This document shows, piece by piece, positions 31,373-40,031 of a stretch of DNA of 64,000 nucleotides; within the stretch, counting starts at the first letter, position 1, and every line of letters starts with the position of its first letter. A model generated the notes under the pieces. It saw nothing but the letters and a program-made list of their open reading frames with translations, searched no databases and was not told the origin of the DNA. Location of the stretch: positions 62,001 through 126,000 of the forward strand of contig NZ_JABEPE010000003.1 of NCBI RefSeq assembly GCF_026788005.1, in the 5' to 3' direction. The stretch is from Alteromonas sp. a30. Lineage in GTDB: Bacteria > Pseudomonadota > Gammaproteobacteria > Enterobacterales > Alteromonadaceae. Both the position numbers and the translations under genes were made by a program.

Positions 31373-31726
31373 ATGGCACAAATTAATGAATTAGAAGAGT
31401 GGATCGCTTTTAATACTGAAACTGTTGAAGCGTTGTTAGAGGATGGTAGCCATCCCGAAAGACCTCATATGATCGAACATCACATTGCAGGTAAAGAGTT
31501 TGATAATCTTGAGAAAGCGGCAGTGGATCTTTTTAAGGCGGGATACGAAGTAACGGATGCTGAAGAATTGCAATTAGATGACGGCAGCTTGATTTACAGT
31601 TTTGACGCTATTAAAGAAATGCCATTACAACTTGACGCTATCAATGAAGATACCAAACACCTATTAACCATTGCCGACAAACATGGCTTGTTTTACGACG
31701 GCTGGGGAACATATTTCGTAGAATAA
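31373..31726 (+). CDS. rraB: Regulator of ribonuclease E activity B
   Basis: A 117-residue protein of the RraB family, which binds RNase E and modulates mRNA decay. The conserved pattern VEALLEDGSHPE, IEHHIAG, LEKAAVDLFKAGYEVTDAEE and YDGWGTYF matches E. coli RraB throughout. The acidic C-terminal tail seen in the E. coli protein is missing here. I use the ATG at 31373 rather than a TTG seven codons upstream. It lies just before a membrane protein gene, with 10 bases between. Confidence 0.9.
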   Translation: MAQINELEEWIAFNTETVEALLEDGSHPERPHMIEHHIAGKEFDNLEKAAVDLFKAGYEVTDAEELQLDDGSLIYSFDAIKEMPLQLDAINEDTKHLLTIADKHGLFYDGWGTYFVE

Positions 31727-31736
31727 TTTTAGAACC

Positions 31737-32966
31737 GTGCTCAATCTTATCTGGCTTGCCTTTTTTGGCATAGCTGCAATCGCCTCGTTATATCAGTGGC
31801 TTTGGTTGGGAAACCAAGGCATTTTCACCCAATTGGTTCAAGCCATGTTCGACATGAGCAAAACCAGTGTCGACATTGCTATAGGGCTAGTAGGCGCGTT
31901 AAGTTTATGGTTGGGTATTTTTAAGATTGCCGAGCACAATGGATGGATTGAAAAAATTGCAACATGGCTCTCTCCTCTATTCCACCGATTAATGCCAGAG
32001 GTTCCTGCAAATCACCCTGCTATTGGCTCGGTTACCATGAATTTATCCGCTAATGTGCTGGGTCTCGATAACGCAGCAACGCCTTTAGGGATTAAAGCGA
32101 TGAAGGACCTTCAATCACTGAACCCTTCCCCTGACACTGCAACAAATGCACAAATATTATTCTTAGTGCTAAACACTTCATCCGTTACCTTATTTCCTAT
32201 TTTTGTCTTTGTATATCGGGCACAGCAGGGCGCCGCAATTCCAACCGATGTTTTTTTACCCATATTGTTAACCACATCTTGTTCATCCATCGCGGGGTTG
32301 CTAGCTGTCGCCCTAGTGCAACGTATTAACTTACTGCATCATACGTTTTTACTGTATGCTGCGCTTGCTTTCTCCATTTTGGGTGGCTTGCTCGTTTATT
32401 TTCTGTCCTTACCTGCTACCGTTTTAGGCGAGCAATCAGCATTGATAGCGAATTTGCTGATTTTTAGTTTTATTATTGGCGTTTTATTCAGTGCTTATAG
32501 GCAAAAGCTCGATGCATACACTCTCTTCATTGAAGGAGCAAAAGAAGGCTTTCAAAGTGCGATTCAACTCATTCCTTATTTACTCGCAATGTTAGTGGCT
32601 ATCGCCGTGTTACGCGCCAGCGGCAGTGTGGATTTATTAGTATCAGGAATAGCCTCTCTTGTTCGAATGCTCGGTTTTGACCCGCATTTTGTTGAAGCTT
32701 TACCTACTGCCATTATGAAACCCTTATCGGGAAGCGGAGCCAGAGCGATGATGGTTGAAACTATGCAAACCCATGGAGCAGATTCATTTGCGGGTCGGCT
32801 CGCCAGCGTATTCCAAGGATCGACTGAAACGACCTTTTATGTATTAGCAGTTTACTTTGGGGCTGTCGGTATCAAGCATAGTCGACACGCTATTCCGTGC
32901 GCTCTAGTTGCAGATGTTACCTCCATGGTTTCAGGAATTGTCATCGCCACCGTATTTTTTGGGTAA
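31737..32966 (+). CDS. SpmA/SpmB-like fused membrane protein (nucleoside recognition domains)
   Basis: A 409-residue inner membrane protein. Its two halves resemble Bacillus SpmA and SpmB fused in one chain, each with a Gate/nucleoside-recognition domain (PF07670). First-half landmarks are ATPLGIKAMKDLQ and LNTSSVTLFPIFVF; second-half landmarks are FQSAIQLIPYLLAM, ALPTAIMKPLSGSGARAMM and STETTFYVLAVYFGAVG. Around 10-11 hydrophobic segments are seen. The family is common in non-sporulating Proteobacteria, where its transported substrate is unknown. The start is a GTG with a weak binding site, probably coupled to rraB just upstream. Confidence 0.82.
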   Translation: MLNLIWLAFFGIAAIASLYQWLWLGNQGIFTQLVQAMFDMSKTSVDIAIGLVGALSLWLGIFKIAEHNGWIEKIATWLSPLFHRLMPEVPANHPAIGSVTMNLSANVLGLDNAATPLGIKAMKDLQSLNPSPDTATNAQILFLVLNTSSVTLFPIFVFVYRAQQGAAIPTDVFLPILLTTSCSSIAGLLAVALVQRINLLHHTFLLYAALAFSILGGLLVYFLSLPATVLGEQSALIANLLIFSFIIGVLFSAYRQKLDAYTLFIEGAKEGFQSAIQLIPYLLAMLVAIAVLRASGSVDLLVSGIASLVRMLGFDPHFVEALPTAIMKPLSGSGARAMMVETMQTHGADSFAGRLASVFQGSTETTFYVLAVYFGAVGIKHSRHAIPCALVADVTSMVSGIVIATVFFG

Positions 32967-33158
32967 TTTTAATTTACACAACAATGTAATGAAATTTGAT
33001 TAAATCCATTTTAGGTATTCAGACCCGCACAATACCAGTTGAATTTATAACCTTATAGGGAAACTAAATTTGGCAAAGTTAGTTGTCTTTGTATGTGTTT
33101 TTGTAATAATCCTCAGTCCTTAATTTAGGTCGCCAGTAAGATAAAGAAAGGAGTTTAA

Positions 33159-33995
33159 GTGACAGCTATTAAGTTTGCTTCGAAAGTCAAAGAGTCGTTT
33201 GCCTTACCCGAGGTTTGCGTAACCCTACGTAAAATGTTGGATAATCCACAAACGAATACCGATGACATTGCGGCACTTATCTCTATTGATCCGTCCCTGT
33301 GCTCCAAATTATTAAAGCTTGCCAATAGCTCACTTTTCCGTTTTCGTTCACAAGTTAGTTCCATTAGTAAGGCGATTAATATTATTGGTGGTGAAGCTCT
33401 GTATATCTTGGTGATGTCAGAAACTGCGGCTAATGCTTATCAACAATTTCAGAGTGAGATAATCGACCTTAAGCGTTTTTGGAAGCAAAGCGTTTTGTGT
33501 GGCTTACTCGCGCAAAATTTATCAAAAAGTTGCCGAGTCAGAGGCAGTGAGCACTTCTTTTTGATGGGACTACTCAATAACTTCTCGGAGCTGGTAATTG
33601 CTAAGCAAGCCCCGAAAGTCGCCCAAAGCATTGAGTCCGAAATCGACTCCGCTTTTCCATGGGAATCTCAACACAAGCATTTAAGATTTTATTATGCGGA
33701 TTGCACCGCTGAAATATTAAAATCGTGGGATCTGCCAGAACAACTTTATGCGCCGCTACGCCAAATTCACAATGCAGAAGAAGCCCTCAAACATAAAGAC
33801 ATTGCGGTTTTATATTTAGCCTACCGCACCGCCCTAAAAGCTACATTCGAAGGAAAATTCAAGCATCGAAATCCTATTGAAGGCAGAGTAATGGATAGCA
33901 TGGGATTACTTTATGAAGATCTTGATGCCTTGATTAAACAAACACAAATGGAAGCAAAAGAAATGCTTCACTTACTCAATCCAGATCTGTTTTAA
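33159..33995 (+). CDS. HDOD domain protein
   Basis: A 278-residue cytoplasmic protein with one HDOD domain (about residues 8-210). Landmarks are the N-terminal LPEVCVTLRKMLDNP, IAALISIDPSLCSKLLKLANSS and the INIIGGEALYILVMSE stretch. HDOD domains are HD-fold relatives without proven catalysis that act as signal-responsive scaffolds in motility and cyclic di-GMP circuits. The start is GTG with a strong AAAGGAG site. It lies 71 bases before a GGDEF gene in the same direction, so the two may be co-regulated. Confidence 0.88.
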   Translation: MTAIKFASKVKESFALPEVCVTLRKMLDNPQTNTDDIAALISIDPSLCSKLLKLANSSLFRFRSQVSSISKAINIIGGEALYILVMSETAANAYQQFQSEIIDLKRFWKQSVLCGLLAQNLSKSCRVRGSEHFFLMGLLNNFSELVIAKQAPKVAQSIESEIDSAFPWESQHKHLRFYYADCTAEILKSWDLPEQLYAPLRQIHNAEEALKHKDIAVLYLAYRTALKATFEGKFKHRNPIEGRVMDSMGLLYEDLDALIKQTQMEAKEMLHLLNPDLF

Positions 33996-34066
33996 CTTTC
34001 TTAGCAGCAATTCCATCATGTCCGTCTATACTCAAATGTAGGATTAAAACACCTCGTTAAACTGGC

Positions 34067-35203
34067 ATGATTAACAACGACTTGTTAAAAAACGAGTTTC
34101 GTAAACGCATTGACTGTGACTTTGTAAACCGTTCAAAATTAGGCGTTATCTTTTACGCTGTTGCTTGGTCTATCTTATTTTTAGCAAGCAGCGTCCACCT
34201 TACAAATCCCTATTTTTGCTGGATAATGGCAGGGCTATTAGCCTTAATTAGCGCAATACGACTCGGGCTCATGATCATCATTACACAACATTATGAGCGC
34301 TTCACCCTTGGATTACGTCGGCTACAAACCTGTTTAGTTATTGCCCATGCGTGCCTTTGGAGCATCCTATTTTTTCTCGCAAATGCGCTTCCAGCTTTCT
34401 CCGAGCTAACCACATCCATCAACATTTTAACGGCAGGTATTGCAAGTGCATCGGTTATCTCCCTTACCCCAAAATATCGTATTTGCCTGATTTATAACGC
34501 CGTCCTTACAGTGCCGACAGGTGTCTTTTTATTGCTGGACCCAGAACAATGGAACCTCGGCGTTTTAATTGGCTTTTTCTGTTTTTACTTGATTTACATT
34601 ACGCGTAGATATCACAAAGAATACATGCGTGCATTTCGTATAGAGTGGTCCTTACAAGCAAAGCAAAAAGAACTGCAAGCCCTTAGCCAAACTGATTTCT
34701 TAACAAAAACCTACAACCGATTGTTTTTCAATGAACAGATTGCCCATCAATGGTATTTAGCTCAACGTAACCGGGAAGAGTTAGCGTTGTTAATGATTGA
34801 TTTAGACCACTTCAAGTTAATTAACGACAAATATGGACATGTTTTTGGGGATGAATGCCTAGTACATACAGCCAAAATTATTCGAAATGTAGCAAAACGA
34901 CGTAGCGACATGGTGGTGCGTTATGGGGGAGAAGAGTTCGCTGTTATCCTGCCTCAAACGGGTATTGCATCCGCTATTAGCATGGCGGAAAATATTCGAG
35001 AAGCCCTTTCTGCACAAGCATTTAGCTACCGCGACGCACAACATGTGATGACCACCAGCATTGGCGTTTGCGCGATGCTACCGATTGGAAATGATTACAA
35101 AGTATTACTTCATCAGGCCGATGATGCGTTATATAAAGCTAAGAAAAATGGAAGAAATCGTGTGGAAGTTTCGGAACTAAATCAATATGAAGATGTCCCT
35201 TAA
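34067..35203 (+). CDS. Membrane-bound diguanylate cyclase (GGDEF)
   Basis: A 378-residue protein with about six N-terminal membrane helices (residues 25-180), a short helical linker and a C-terminal GGDEF domain (about 205-370). The active site GGEEF is at 287-291. The DFLTKTYNRLFF and MIDLDHFKLINDKYGH motifs are intact, so it should make cyclic di-GMP. An RxxD inhibitory site (RRSD) sits five residues before GGEEF, so product feedback is likely. The membrane part resembles no sensor domain I can name. Follows the HDOD gene. Confidence 0.92.
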   Translation: MINNDLLKNEFRKRIDCDFVNRSKLGVIFYAVAWSILFLASSVHLTNPYFCWIMAGLLALISAIRLGLMIIITQHYERFTLGLRRLQTCLVIAHACLWSILFFLANALPAFSELTTSINILTAGIASASVISLTPKYRICLIYNAVLTVPTGVFLLLDPEQWNLGVLIGFFCFYLIYITRRYHKEYMRAFRIEWSLQAKQKELQALSQTDFLTKTYNRLFFNEQIAHQWYLAQRNREELALLMIDLDHFKLINDKYGHVFGDECLVHTAKIIRNVAKRRSDMVVRYGGEEFAVILPQTGIASAISMAENIREALSAQAFSYRDAQHVMTTSIGVCAMLPIGNDYKVLLHQADDALYKAKKNGRNRVEVSELNQYEDVP

Positions 35204-35265
35204 TGAAGGGAGCGAAACGAGCTGTCCACTTACATTGTTAGCATAATACGAACGGTGGTACCCTT

Positions 35266-35805
35266 ATGAATAAGCTAGTTATTTCTTTACTTTGCGGATT
35301 GAGTTTATCCTTCTTAACCCAGGCAGCAGATAACACCCAAGAAAAGCCAGCAGGGAGAGCAACTATTGAATGGCAAAACCCTGATGAATACGTTGATGTG
35401 CGTCCTTCCAATCAATCTAAAAAACGCTTCCAAACATCCACTTTTAACAAATTAGAAGCGTTTGTAGAAAAGCTTGCTGAGGCACTTCCCGAGGGACAAA
35501 CACTGAGCATGACTGTCACGAACTTGGATTTAGCCGGGCATGTTTGGCCGGGACACATGGCAGGAATGAATAGCACACAAGAAATTCGAGTTATAAAACG
35601 TGTCGATATTCCTCGCATGTATTTTTCTTACCAATTATTTGATGCCAATGGCAAGGTCATTAAAGAAGGTGAAGAAGAACTCAAAGATATGAGCTTTCAG
35701 GAGCGCAATATTGGGCGCATTCAAAACGATTCGCTCAGATATGAAAAAAACATGTTAGAGCGTTGGTTCAATAAAACATTAATGCCTACAAGCGCAGAAA
35801 ACTAA
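35266..35805 (+). CDS. DUF3016 family periplasmic protein
   Basis: A 179-residue secreted protein. It has a clear signal peptide (MNKLVISLLCGLSLSFLTQA) followed by a single domain with TIEWQNPDEYVDVRPSN, LSMTVTNLDLAGHV and IPRMYFSYQLFDANGKVIKEGEEELKDM. This pattern is that of DUF3016, a family of gammaproteobacterial envelope proteins with no assigned function. The TNLDLAG block is its most conserved element. A GTGGTACCC-rich leader precedes the ATG. No obvious partner gene. Confidence 0.78.
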   Translation: MNKLVISLLCGLSLSFLTQAADNTQEKPAGRATIEWQNPDEYVDVRPSNQSKKRFQTSTFNKLEAFVEKLAEALPEGQTLSMTVTNLDLAGHVWPGHMAGMNSTQEIRVIKRVDIPRMYFSYQLFDANGKVIKEGEEELKDMSFQERNIGRIQNDSLRYEKNMLERWFNKTLMPTSAEN

Positions 35806-35876
35806 TATGATTGATACCCAACATTGCAGTGTGAACTTTGCATTAACATTGTGATAGTTGTGATAAAGCGGTAATC

Positions 35877-35904
35877 AGAGGTGACGTTATTATTCGTCAC
35901 CTCT
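35877..35904. other. Perfect inverted repeat spanning the end of the 35890 gene
   Basis: Ten base pairs (AGAGGTGACG / CGTCACCTCT) with an eight-base loop lie between two convergent genes. The stop codon of the minus-strand gene falls in the loop. No U-run on either side, so termination is uncertain. Confidence 0.5.
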
Positions 35905-36294
35905 AAAACCTGAAATAGTTTGATAGAGCCCCGCGGCTCTCTCTGACACTGCATTGCTTCTAACATCTTGTTGATCATCACGAGGGTCTTGCAAAAAATC
36001 ATTTTGAGCATCAGTCGTTTGCCGACCATTGAGTAAGCTATTCCTTTCTTCCCTTTCCGCTGCTTCTCTCTCTCGCTCACGCACAGCTTCTCGCTGTTCA
36101 TCGAAGCGCTCTCGCAATTCACGCTGGTTTTGATCGACTTGTTGAAGAATACGGGCCTGCGCAGACAATTCTATTTCTGGTTTGTTTTCTGAGCCAATAC
36201 CAAAGGCATTAGGACGGGGTTCAGGCTCAGTTGACTCGCGATTAGTTTGACTAATGCCAGTATTAATACTTTCAACTGTTGCTGTTACTTTCAT
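35890..36294 (-). CDS. Hypothetical charged helical protein
   Basis: A 134-residue soluble protein that I do not recognise. There is no signal peptide or membrane segment. The first 45 residues are Ser/Thr/Glu/Pro-rich and probably disordered. Next comes PEIELSAQARILQQVDQNQ and an almost continuous charged helix (RERFDEQREAVREREREAAE), then a Gln/Asp-rich stretch and a short end VSERAAGLYQTISGFRG. The layout and the LSAQARIL segment recall small proteins near flagellar or YjfB-type genes, but this is weak. The ATG follows a GGGGGTT stretch. It is next to another small unknown. Confidence 0.65.
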   Translation of the reverse strand: MKVTATVESINTGISQTNRESTEPEPRPNAFGIGSENKPEIELSAQARILQQVDQNQRELRERFDEQREAVREREREAAEREERNSLLNGRQTTDAQNDFLQDPRDDQQDVRSNAVSERAAGLYQTISGFRGDE

Positions 36295-36383
36295 AACAAC
36301 CCCCTCTTACTCCACTTAATTAGTATGGCTCAAATTGTTCAAAAAACAAACTACCCATGCAGAATATAACCCGACTTCTTTCT

Positions 36384-36695
36384 TTAATCTTTCAAACTTT
36401 GCTGAAATCCGGCCAAGGTTTTAAACAACAATTCCATTTTTTTGATGATAATTGGCAATGACTGCTGCATTTGTGTCTCATCTTGAGTCAATAACGCTTC
36501 AATGTTTTTTGCCACCTCTTCAACATAAGGTCGAAATTCTTTACTTGTACTCTCAAAACCTGACTGTTTTTCAAACACTTGCTCAAACTTGCCTATTCCT
36601 TGGGCTCGAAGCTGTTTCAAAGCATTATCTGCGTCTATTGATTTGCGATAAAGTAACTGTAAATTGTCTTTTAATTGAGTAATCACTGCATTCAT
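36384..36695 (-). CDS. Hypothetical small helical protein
   Basis: A 103-residue protein, mostly predicted helix, with no membrane segment or known motif. The pattern of hydrophobic residues (LQLLYRKSIDADNALKQL, VEEVAKNIEALL, IIIKKMELLFKTLAGFQQSL) suggests a small helical bundle or coiled coil such as a chaperone or adaptor. The base composition resembles its neighbours. It lies between two other small genes in a region possibly linked to motility, but I give no function. An A-rich stretch precedes the ATG without a clear Shine-Dalgarno. Confidence 0.55.
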   Translation of the reverse strand: MNAVITQLKDNLQLLYRKSIDADNALKQLRAQGIGKFEQVFEKQSGFESTSKEFRPYVEEVAKNIEALLTQDETQMQQSLPIIIKKMELLFKTLAGFQQSLKD

Positions 36696-36842
36696 AAAAT
36701 TTTTTTTAAAAAATAACTAAAGATTTCTTTTGACCTGCCGATGAGGAGAACGAAGGCGGGCAATTCTGCCTGTTTTTTAACTAATCGACAAGCCTATGGT
36801 TATGCCATTCAGGCGATAATAAATAACTTGAGGAACTTTGGT

Positions 36843-37034
36843 ATGGAAATTTCTGGTGCAGGTGGCTCTCAAGCAGCTAATGCTTCAGCAGAACTTCGCT
36901 CAGCGAAACTCGCTAAAAACCAACAAGAGCAAGAAGGTCAACAGTCCATTCAATTGTTAGAATCGGCTTCTGAGGCTCCAAAAGCAACTTCAGCTAATCC
37001 AGCAATTGGTGGCACTGTGGACACACACGCCTAA
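36843..37034 (+). CDS. YjfB-family putative motility protein
   Basis: A 63-residue protein starting MEISGAGGSQAANASAE and ending IGGTVDTHA. The short amphipathic helix with repeated small residues, the QSIQLLESAS block and the glycine/threonine end match the YjfB putative motility family (PF14070). I choose the internal ATG at 36843 because a GAGGAAC site lies at the right distance and because it gives the family N-terminus. A longer reading from 36741 would add 34 unlikely residues. The role is unproven. It ends four bases before the convergent epmB. Confidence 0.72.
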   Translation: MEISGAGGSQAANASAELRSAKLAKNQQEQEGQQSIQLLESASEAPKATSANPAIGGTVDTHA

Positions 37035-37038
37035 AGTT

Positions 37039-38055
37039 TTATGGATGCAGTTGTAAATCTAAAGGCGTTTTGCCAGGTTGGCCTCCTATTTCTCTAACGA
37101 GTTTAGGAACCAGATACCCTGGCAAGCGCTTTACTACTTCTCGCTGTATCGCAATCGCTTCTTCATCGTCCACTAAGAAGTGGCTCGCCCCTTTCACCTT
37201 ATCCAACATGTGTAAGTAATACGGTAAAACACCGACATCAAATAGCGCCTTACTTAACTTCACTTGTGCATCGACCGAATCATTAATACCTTTAAGCACC
37301 ACTCCTTGATTTAACAAGGTCACGCCTGCCTCACGTAATAAACGCATCGCTTGAGCGAAGTGCTCATCCACTTCGTTGCTATGGTTCACATGCACAACCA
37401 TTATTGGTTGCAAACGCGCGTCAGTGAACCAGTCCAATAGCGAGCGCGTTACGCGCGAAGGAATCACCACGGGTAATCGTGTATGAATTCTTAAGTATTT
37501 AACATGAGGGATTGCGGCCAATGATTGGGTTAACCATGCTAGAAAGTCATCCTTTGCCATCAAGGGATCGCCCCCAGAATAAATGACTTCTTCAATGGCT
37601 TGGTCTTGTTGGATGTACTCAATAACGCTTGCCCACCCTTCTCGATTAACCTGATTATCTTGATATGGAAAATGACGCCGGAAACAATAACGGCAATTCA
37701 CCGCACAACCACCACGTACTACCAACAAAACACGGCTCTGATATTTATGAATTAGGCCCTTCAAACCATTGCCTTGTTCTTGTAAAGGGTCGGCAACAAA
37801 GCCCTCAGCATCCACAAACTCTGCGTTTAGTGGTAATACCTGATTCAACAATGGGTCATGTATATCGCCTTTTTGCATTCGTTGTGCAAAAGAGACCGGC
37901 ACTCGCATTGGAAATAATTTACGAGCGGCAAAAGTGCCTGAGATGATTTCTGGCTTAAATTCTAGAAATTCCAATAGCTTTCTAGGGTCAGTAAAAGCGC
38001 TAGCTAACTCTTTTTGCCAAAGGTTCTCTACAGGTTCGAGTTTTTTAGGTATCAT
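37039..38055 (-). CDS. epmB: EF-P lysine 2,3-aminomutase EpmB
   Basis: A radical SAM enzyme that turns L-alpha-lysine into (R)-beta-lysine for attachment to elongation factor P. The 338-residue protein has the CxxxCxxC cluster site in GGCAVNCRYCFRRHFPY and the family blocks VIYSGGDPLMAKD, HTRLPVVIP and HMLDKVKGASHF. The C-terminal zinc-binding part of true lysine aminomutases is absent, as expected for EpmB. The start could be ATG 38055 or a TTG three codons upstream. It is divergent from efp by 54 bases, and epmA follows efp, so the pathway is clustered. Confidence 0.95.
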   Translation of the reverse strand: MIPKKLEPVENLWQKELASAFTDPRKLLEFLEFKPEIISGTFAARKLFPMRVPVSFAQRMQKGDIHDPLLNQVLPLNAEFVDAEGFVADPLQEQGNGLKGLIHKYQSRVLLVVRGGCAVNCRYCFRRHFPYQDNQVNREGWASVIEYIQQDQAIEEVIYSGGDPLMAKDDFLAWLTQSLAAIPHVKYLRIHTRLPVVIPSRVTRSLLDWFTDARLQPIMVVHVNHSNEVDEHFAQAMRLLREAGVTLLNQGVVLKGINDSVDAQVKLSKALFDVGVLPYYLHMLDKVKGASHFLVDDEEAIAIQREVVKRLPGYLVPKLVREIGGQPGKTPLDLQLHP

Positions 38056-38109
38056 CTGCACCAAATTTCTTCATTATAAAAATTTAAAGAATACTTTTAA
38101 GAGGATTAC

Positions 38110-38679
38110 ATGGCGACTTTCAGCACCAATGAATTCAAAGCGGGCCTTAAAATAATGCTTGATGGAGAGCCTTGCAACATTTTAGAAAATGAATATGTAA
38201 AACCAGGCAAGGGTCAGGCTTTCAACCGCGTAAAAATCCGTAAATTAATTTCTGGCAAAGTGTTAGAAAAAACATTCCGCTCAGGTGACTCTGCCGAAGG
38301 TGCTGATGTACTCGACACAGACCTTGCTTACCTATATAACGATGGCGAATTCTGGCACTTCATGAATAATGACACTTTCGAGCAAGTTGCTGCCGACGAA
38401 AAAGCAGTTGGTGATTCTATAAAGTGGTTAAGAGAAAATGATGTATGTACCTTAACGCTTTGGAACGGCTCCCCTATCGCAGTAACGCCTCCTAACTTCG
38501 TTGAACTTGAAATCACCGAAACCGATCCCGGCCTTAAAGGAGATACCGCAGGCACAGGCGGCAAACCTGCAACCTTATCAACAGGTGCAGTGGTTCGTGT
38601 TCCGTTATTCGTTCAAACAGGCGAGATCATTAAAGTAGATACGCGTTCTGGCGAATATGTGTCTCGTGCACAAAAATAA
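38110..38679 (+). CDS. efp: Elongation factor P
   Basis: EF-P rescues ribosomes stalled at consecutive prolines. The 189-residue product has the three beta-barrel layout and starts [15 protein letters not shown]. The modified lysine K34 sits in the loop [10 protein letters not shown], the form that EpmA and EpmB modify. The AGAGGATTAC site precedes the ATG. It lies between epmB (divergent) and epmA (same strand), which supports beta-lysylation at K34. The hydroxylase EpmC, if present, is not in this window. Confidence 0.98.
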   Translation: MATFSTNEFKAGLKIMLDGEPCNILENEYVKPGKGQAFNRVKIRKLISGKVLEKTFRSGDSAEGADVLDTDLAYLYNDGEFWHFMNNDTFEQVAADEKAVGDSIKWLRENDVCTLTLWNGSPIAVTPPNFVELEITETDPGLKGDTAGTGGKPATLSTGAVVRVPLFVQTGEIIKVDTRSGEYVSRAQK

Positions 38680-38689
38680 TTTTTCTTTG

Positions 38690-38723
38690 CTGGCAACACC
38701 TCGTTGCCAGTCTTGCCCTTTTT
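38690..38723 (+). terminator. Hairpin with T-rich tail between efp and epmA
   Basis: CTGGCAAC / GTTGCCAG forms an 8-base-pair stem with a five-base loop. The tail is TCTTGCCCTTTTT, so the U-run is delayed by eight bases. It is probably a partial terminator letting efp be expressed above epmA. Confidence 0.5.
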
Positions 38724-38760
38724 AATCATCTCCTTGCGCTAATTAACCATTTCCTCGCTT

Positions 38761-39732
38761 ATGCAGCATACTTGGCAACCAACAACCTCCATTGAAAACT
38801 TAAAAAAGCGTGGGCAAATTTTACGCGCCATTCGTGATTTTTTTGAACAAAGAAATATTTTAGAAGTCGATACGCCAAGCTTAAGCCACGCCCCCGTTAC
38901 CGATCCTCACTTGGTGAACTTTTCAACGAAATGGATTTCGCCGTCACAGACAGGCGAAACCTCTTTGTATCTACAAACCTCCCCAGAATATGCCATGAAG
39001 CGTCTACTTGCTGCTGGCAGTGGCTGCATTTATCAAATGGGGAAGGCGTTTCGAAACGAAGAAAGCGGGCGCTATCACAATGCAGAATTTACGTTGCTAG
39101 AGTGGTACAGAGTCGGCTTCGATCATTGGCAGCTTATGGATGAAGTGGAGGCGTTATTAAAGCATATTGTGGTAAGCCCAAACGCAGAACGTAGAAGCTA
39201 CCGATCCTTGTTCGTAGAGTATTTAGGAATCGACCCTCTTATGGTTTCAATGCAGGAGCTTAAACAATGCTGCTGTAAACTGGGTTTTGAGTCAATTGCC
39301 GACACCGAAACTCACCCTGATACTTTACTGCAACTGCTTTTCTGCGAGCACATTGAGACAAAAGTCGACCCTAGTGTCCCGCTTTTTGTTTATGACTTCC
39401 CCGCCTCACAGGCTGCACTTGCCAAACTGAATCCTAACGATAACCGTGTTGCACAGCGCTTTGAACTTTATTATCAAGGTGTGGAATTAGCTAATGGTTT
39501 TAATGAGTTAACTGATCCAAAAGAGCAACAAACACGTTTCCAACAAGATAATCAGTTACGAGCACAAATGGGTTTGCCCGAAGCAATGATTGATACCCGA
39601 TTCATTGCGGCATTGAACGCGGGCCTTCCTCAATGCGCTGGTGTGGCATTAGGCATTGATCGACTTCTGATGATTGCACTCCAAGCGAAACATATTAATG
39701 AGGTGATAGCATTCCCCACATCAAATGCTTAA
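38761..39732 (+). CDS. epmA: EF-P beta-lysylation ligase EpmA
   Basis: A truncated class II lysyl-tRNA synthetase paralogue that attaches beta-lysine to K34 of EF-P. The 323 residues cover only the catalytic core; the tRNA anticodon-binding domain is absent, which is diagnostic. Class II motif 2 is seen in KAFRNEESGRYHNAEFTLLEWY, split by family-typical loops, and motif 3 is in ALGIDRLLMIALQ. PETSLYLQTSPEYAMKRLL-like residues (here GETSLYLQTSPEYAMKRLL) are also conserved. It follows efp by 81 bases. Confidence 0.95.
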   Translation: MQHTWQPTTSIENLKKRGQILRAIRDFFEQRNILEVDTPSLSHAPVTDPHLVNFSTKWISPSQTGETSLYLQTSPEYAMKRLLAAGSGCIYQMGKAFRNEESGRYHNAEFTLLEWYRVGFDHWQLMDEVEALLKHIVVSPNAERRSYRSLFVEYLGIDPLMVSMQELKQCCCKLGFESIADTETHPDTLLQLLFCEHIETKVDPSVPLFVYDFPASQAALAKLNPNDNRVAQRFELYYQGVELANGFNELTDPKEQQTRFQQDNQLRAQMGLPEAMIDTRFIAALNAGLPQCAGVALGIDRLLMIALQAKHINEVIAFPTSNA

Positions 39733-39867
39733 GGAAAATTTAAGTTTTCGTTGCAATTATATTTCACATTCATTATTGTTATTCAATATCGGTAATTATT
39801 TTAACCTCACTGATATATCCATCCCTTTAACAACGCTCCACAATATTTCCCATTTTGCCCGACACTA

Positions 39868-39885
39868 TGTAAGACATCTCTTACA
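39868..39885. promoter_or_regulatory. GacA/UvrY-type upstream activating palindrome
   Basis: TGTAAG-N6-CTTACA is a perfect match to the site bound by the response regulator GacA (UvrY) upstream of rsmX/Y/Z and csrB-type RNA genes. The spacer is ACATCT. It lies about 160-180 bases before the GGA-rich RNA described next, the distance range seen for rsmY/rsmZ. The surrounding gap 39733-40043 has no other gene. Confidence 0.78.
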
Positions 39886-40031
39886 AGACTATAAGACGCC
39901 GCGTTATTTTTGCGTCCTCCTGCGCCTTTAAATCGATTAAAAGCATTGTTTATTAACGTTTTTTTATTTTTTTTACCCAAATTTCAGACCAATTTTTTAT
40001 TTACCTCCCTCGTATCCATTTTAGATTCGTC

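Noticed and set aside
36741-36842. 34-codon extension of the YjfB-like protein
   Set aside because: No binding site and not family-like. The internal ATG has GAGGAAC and the conserved start.
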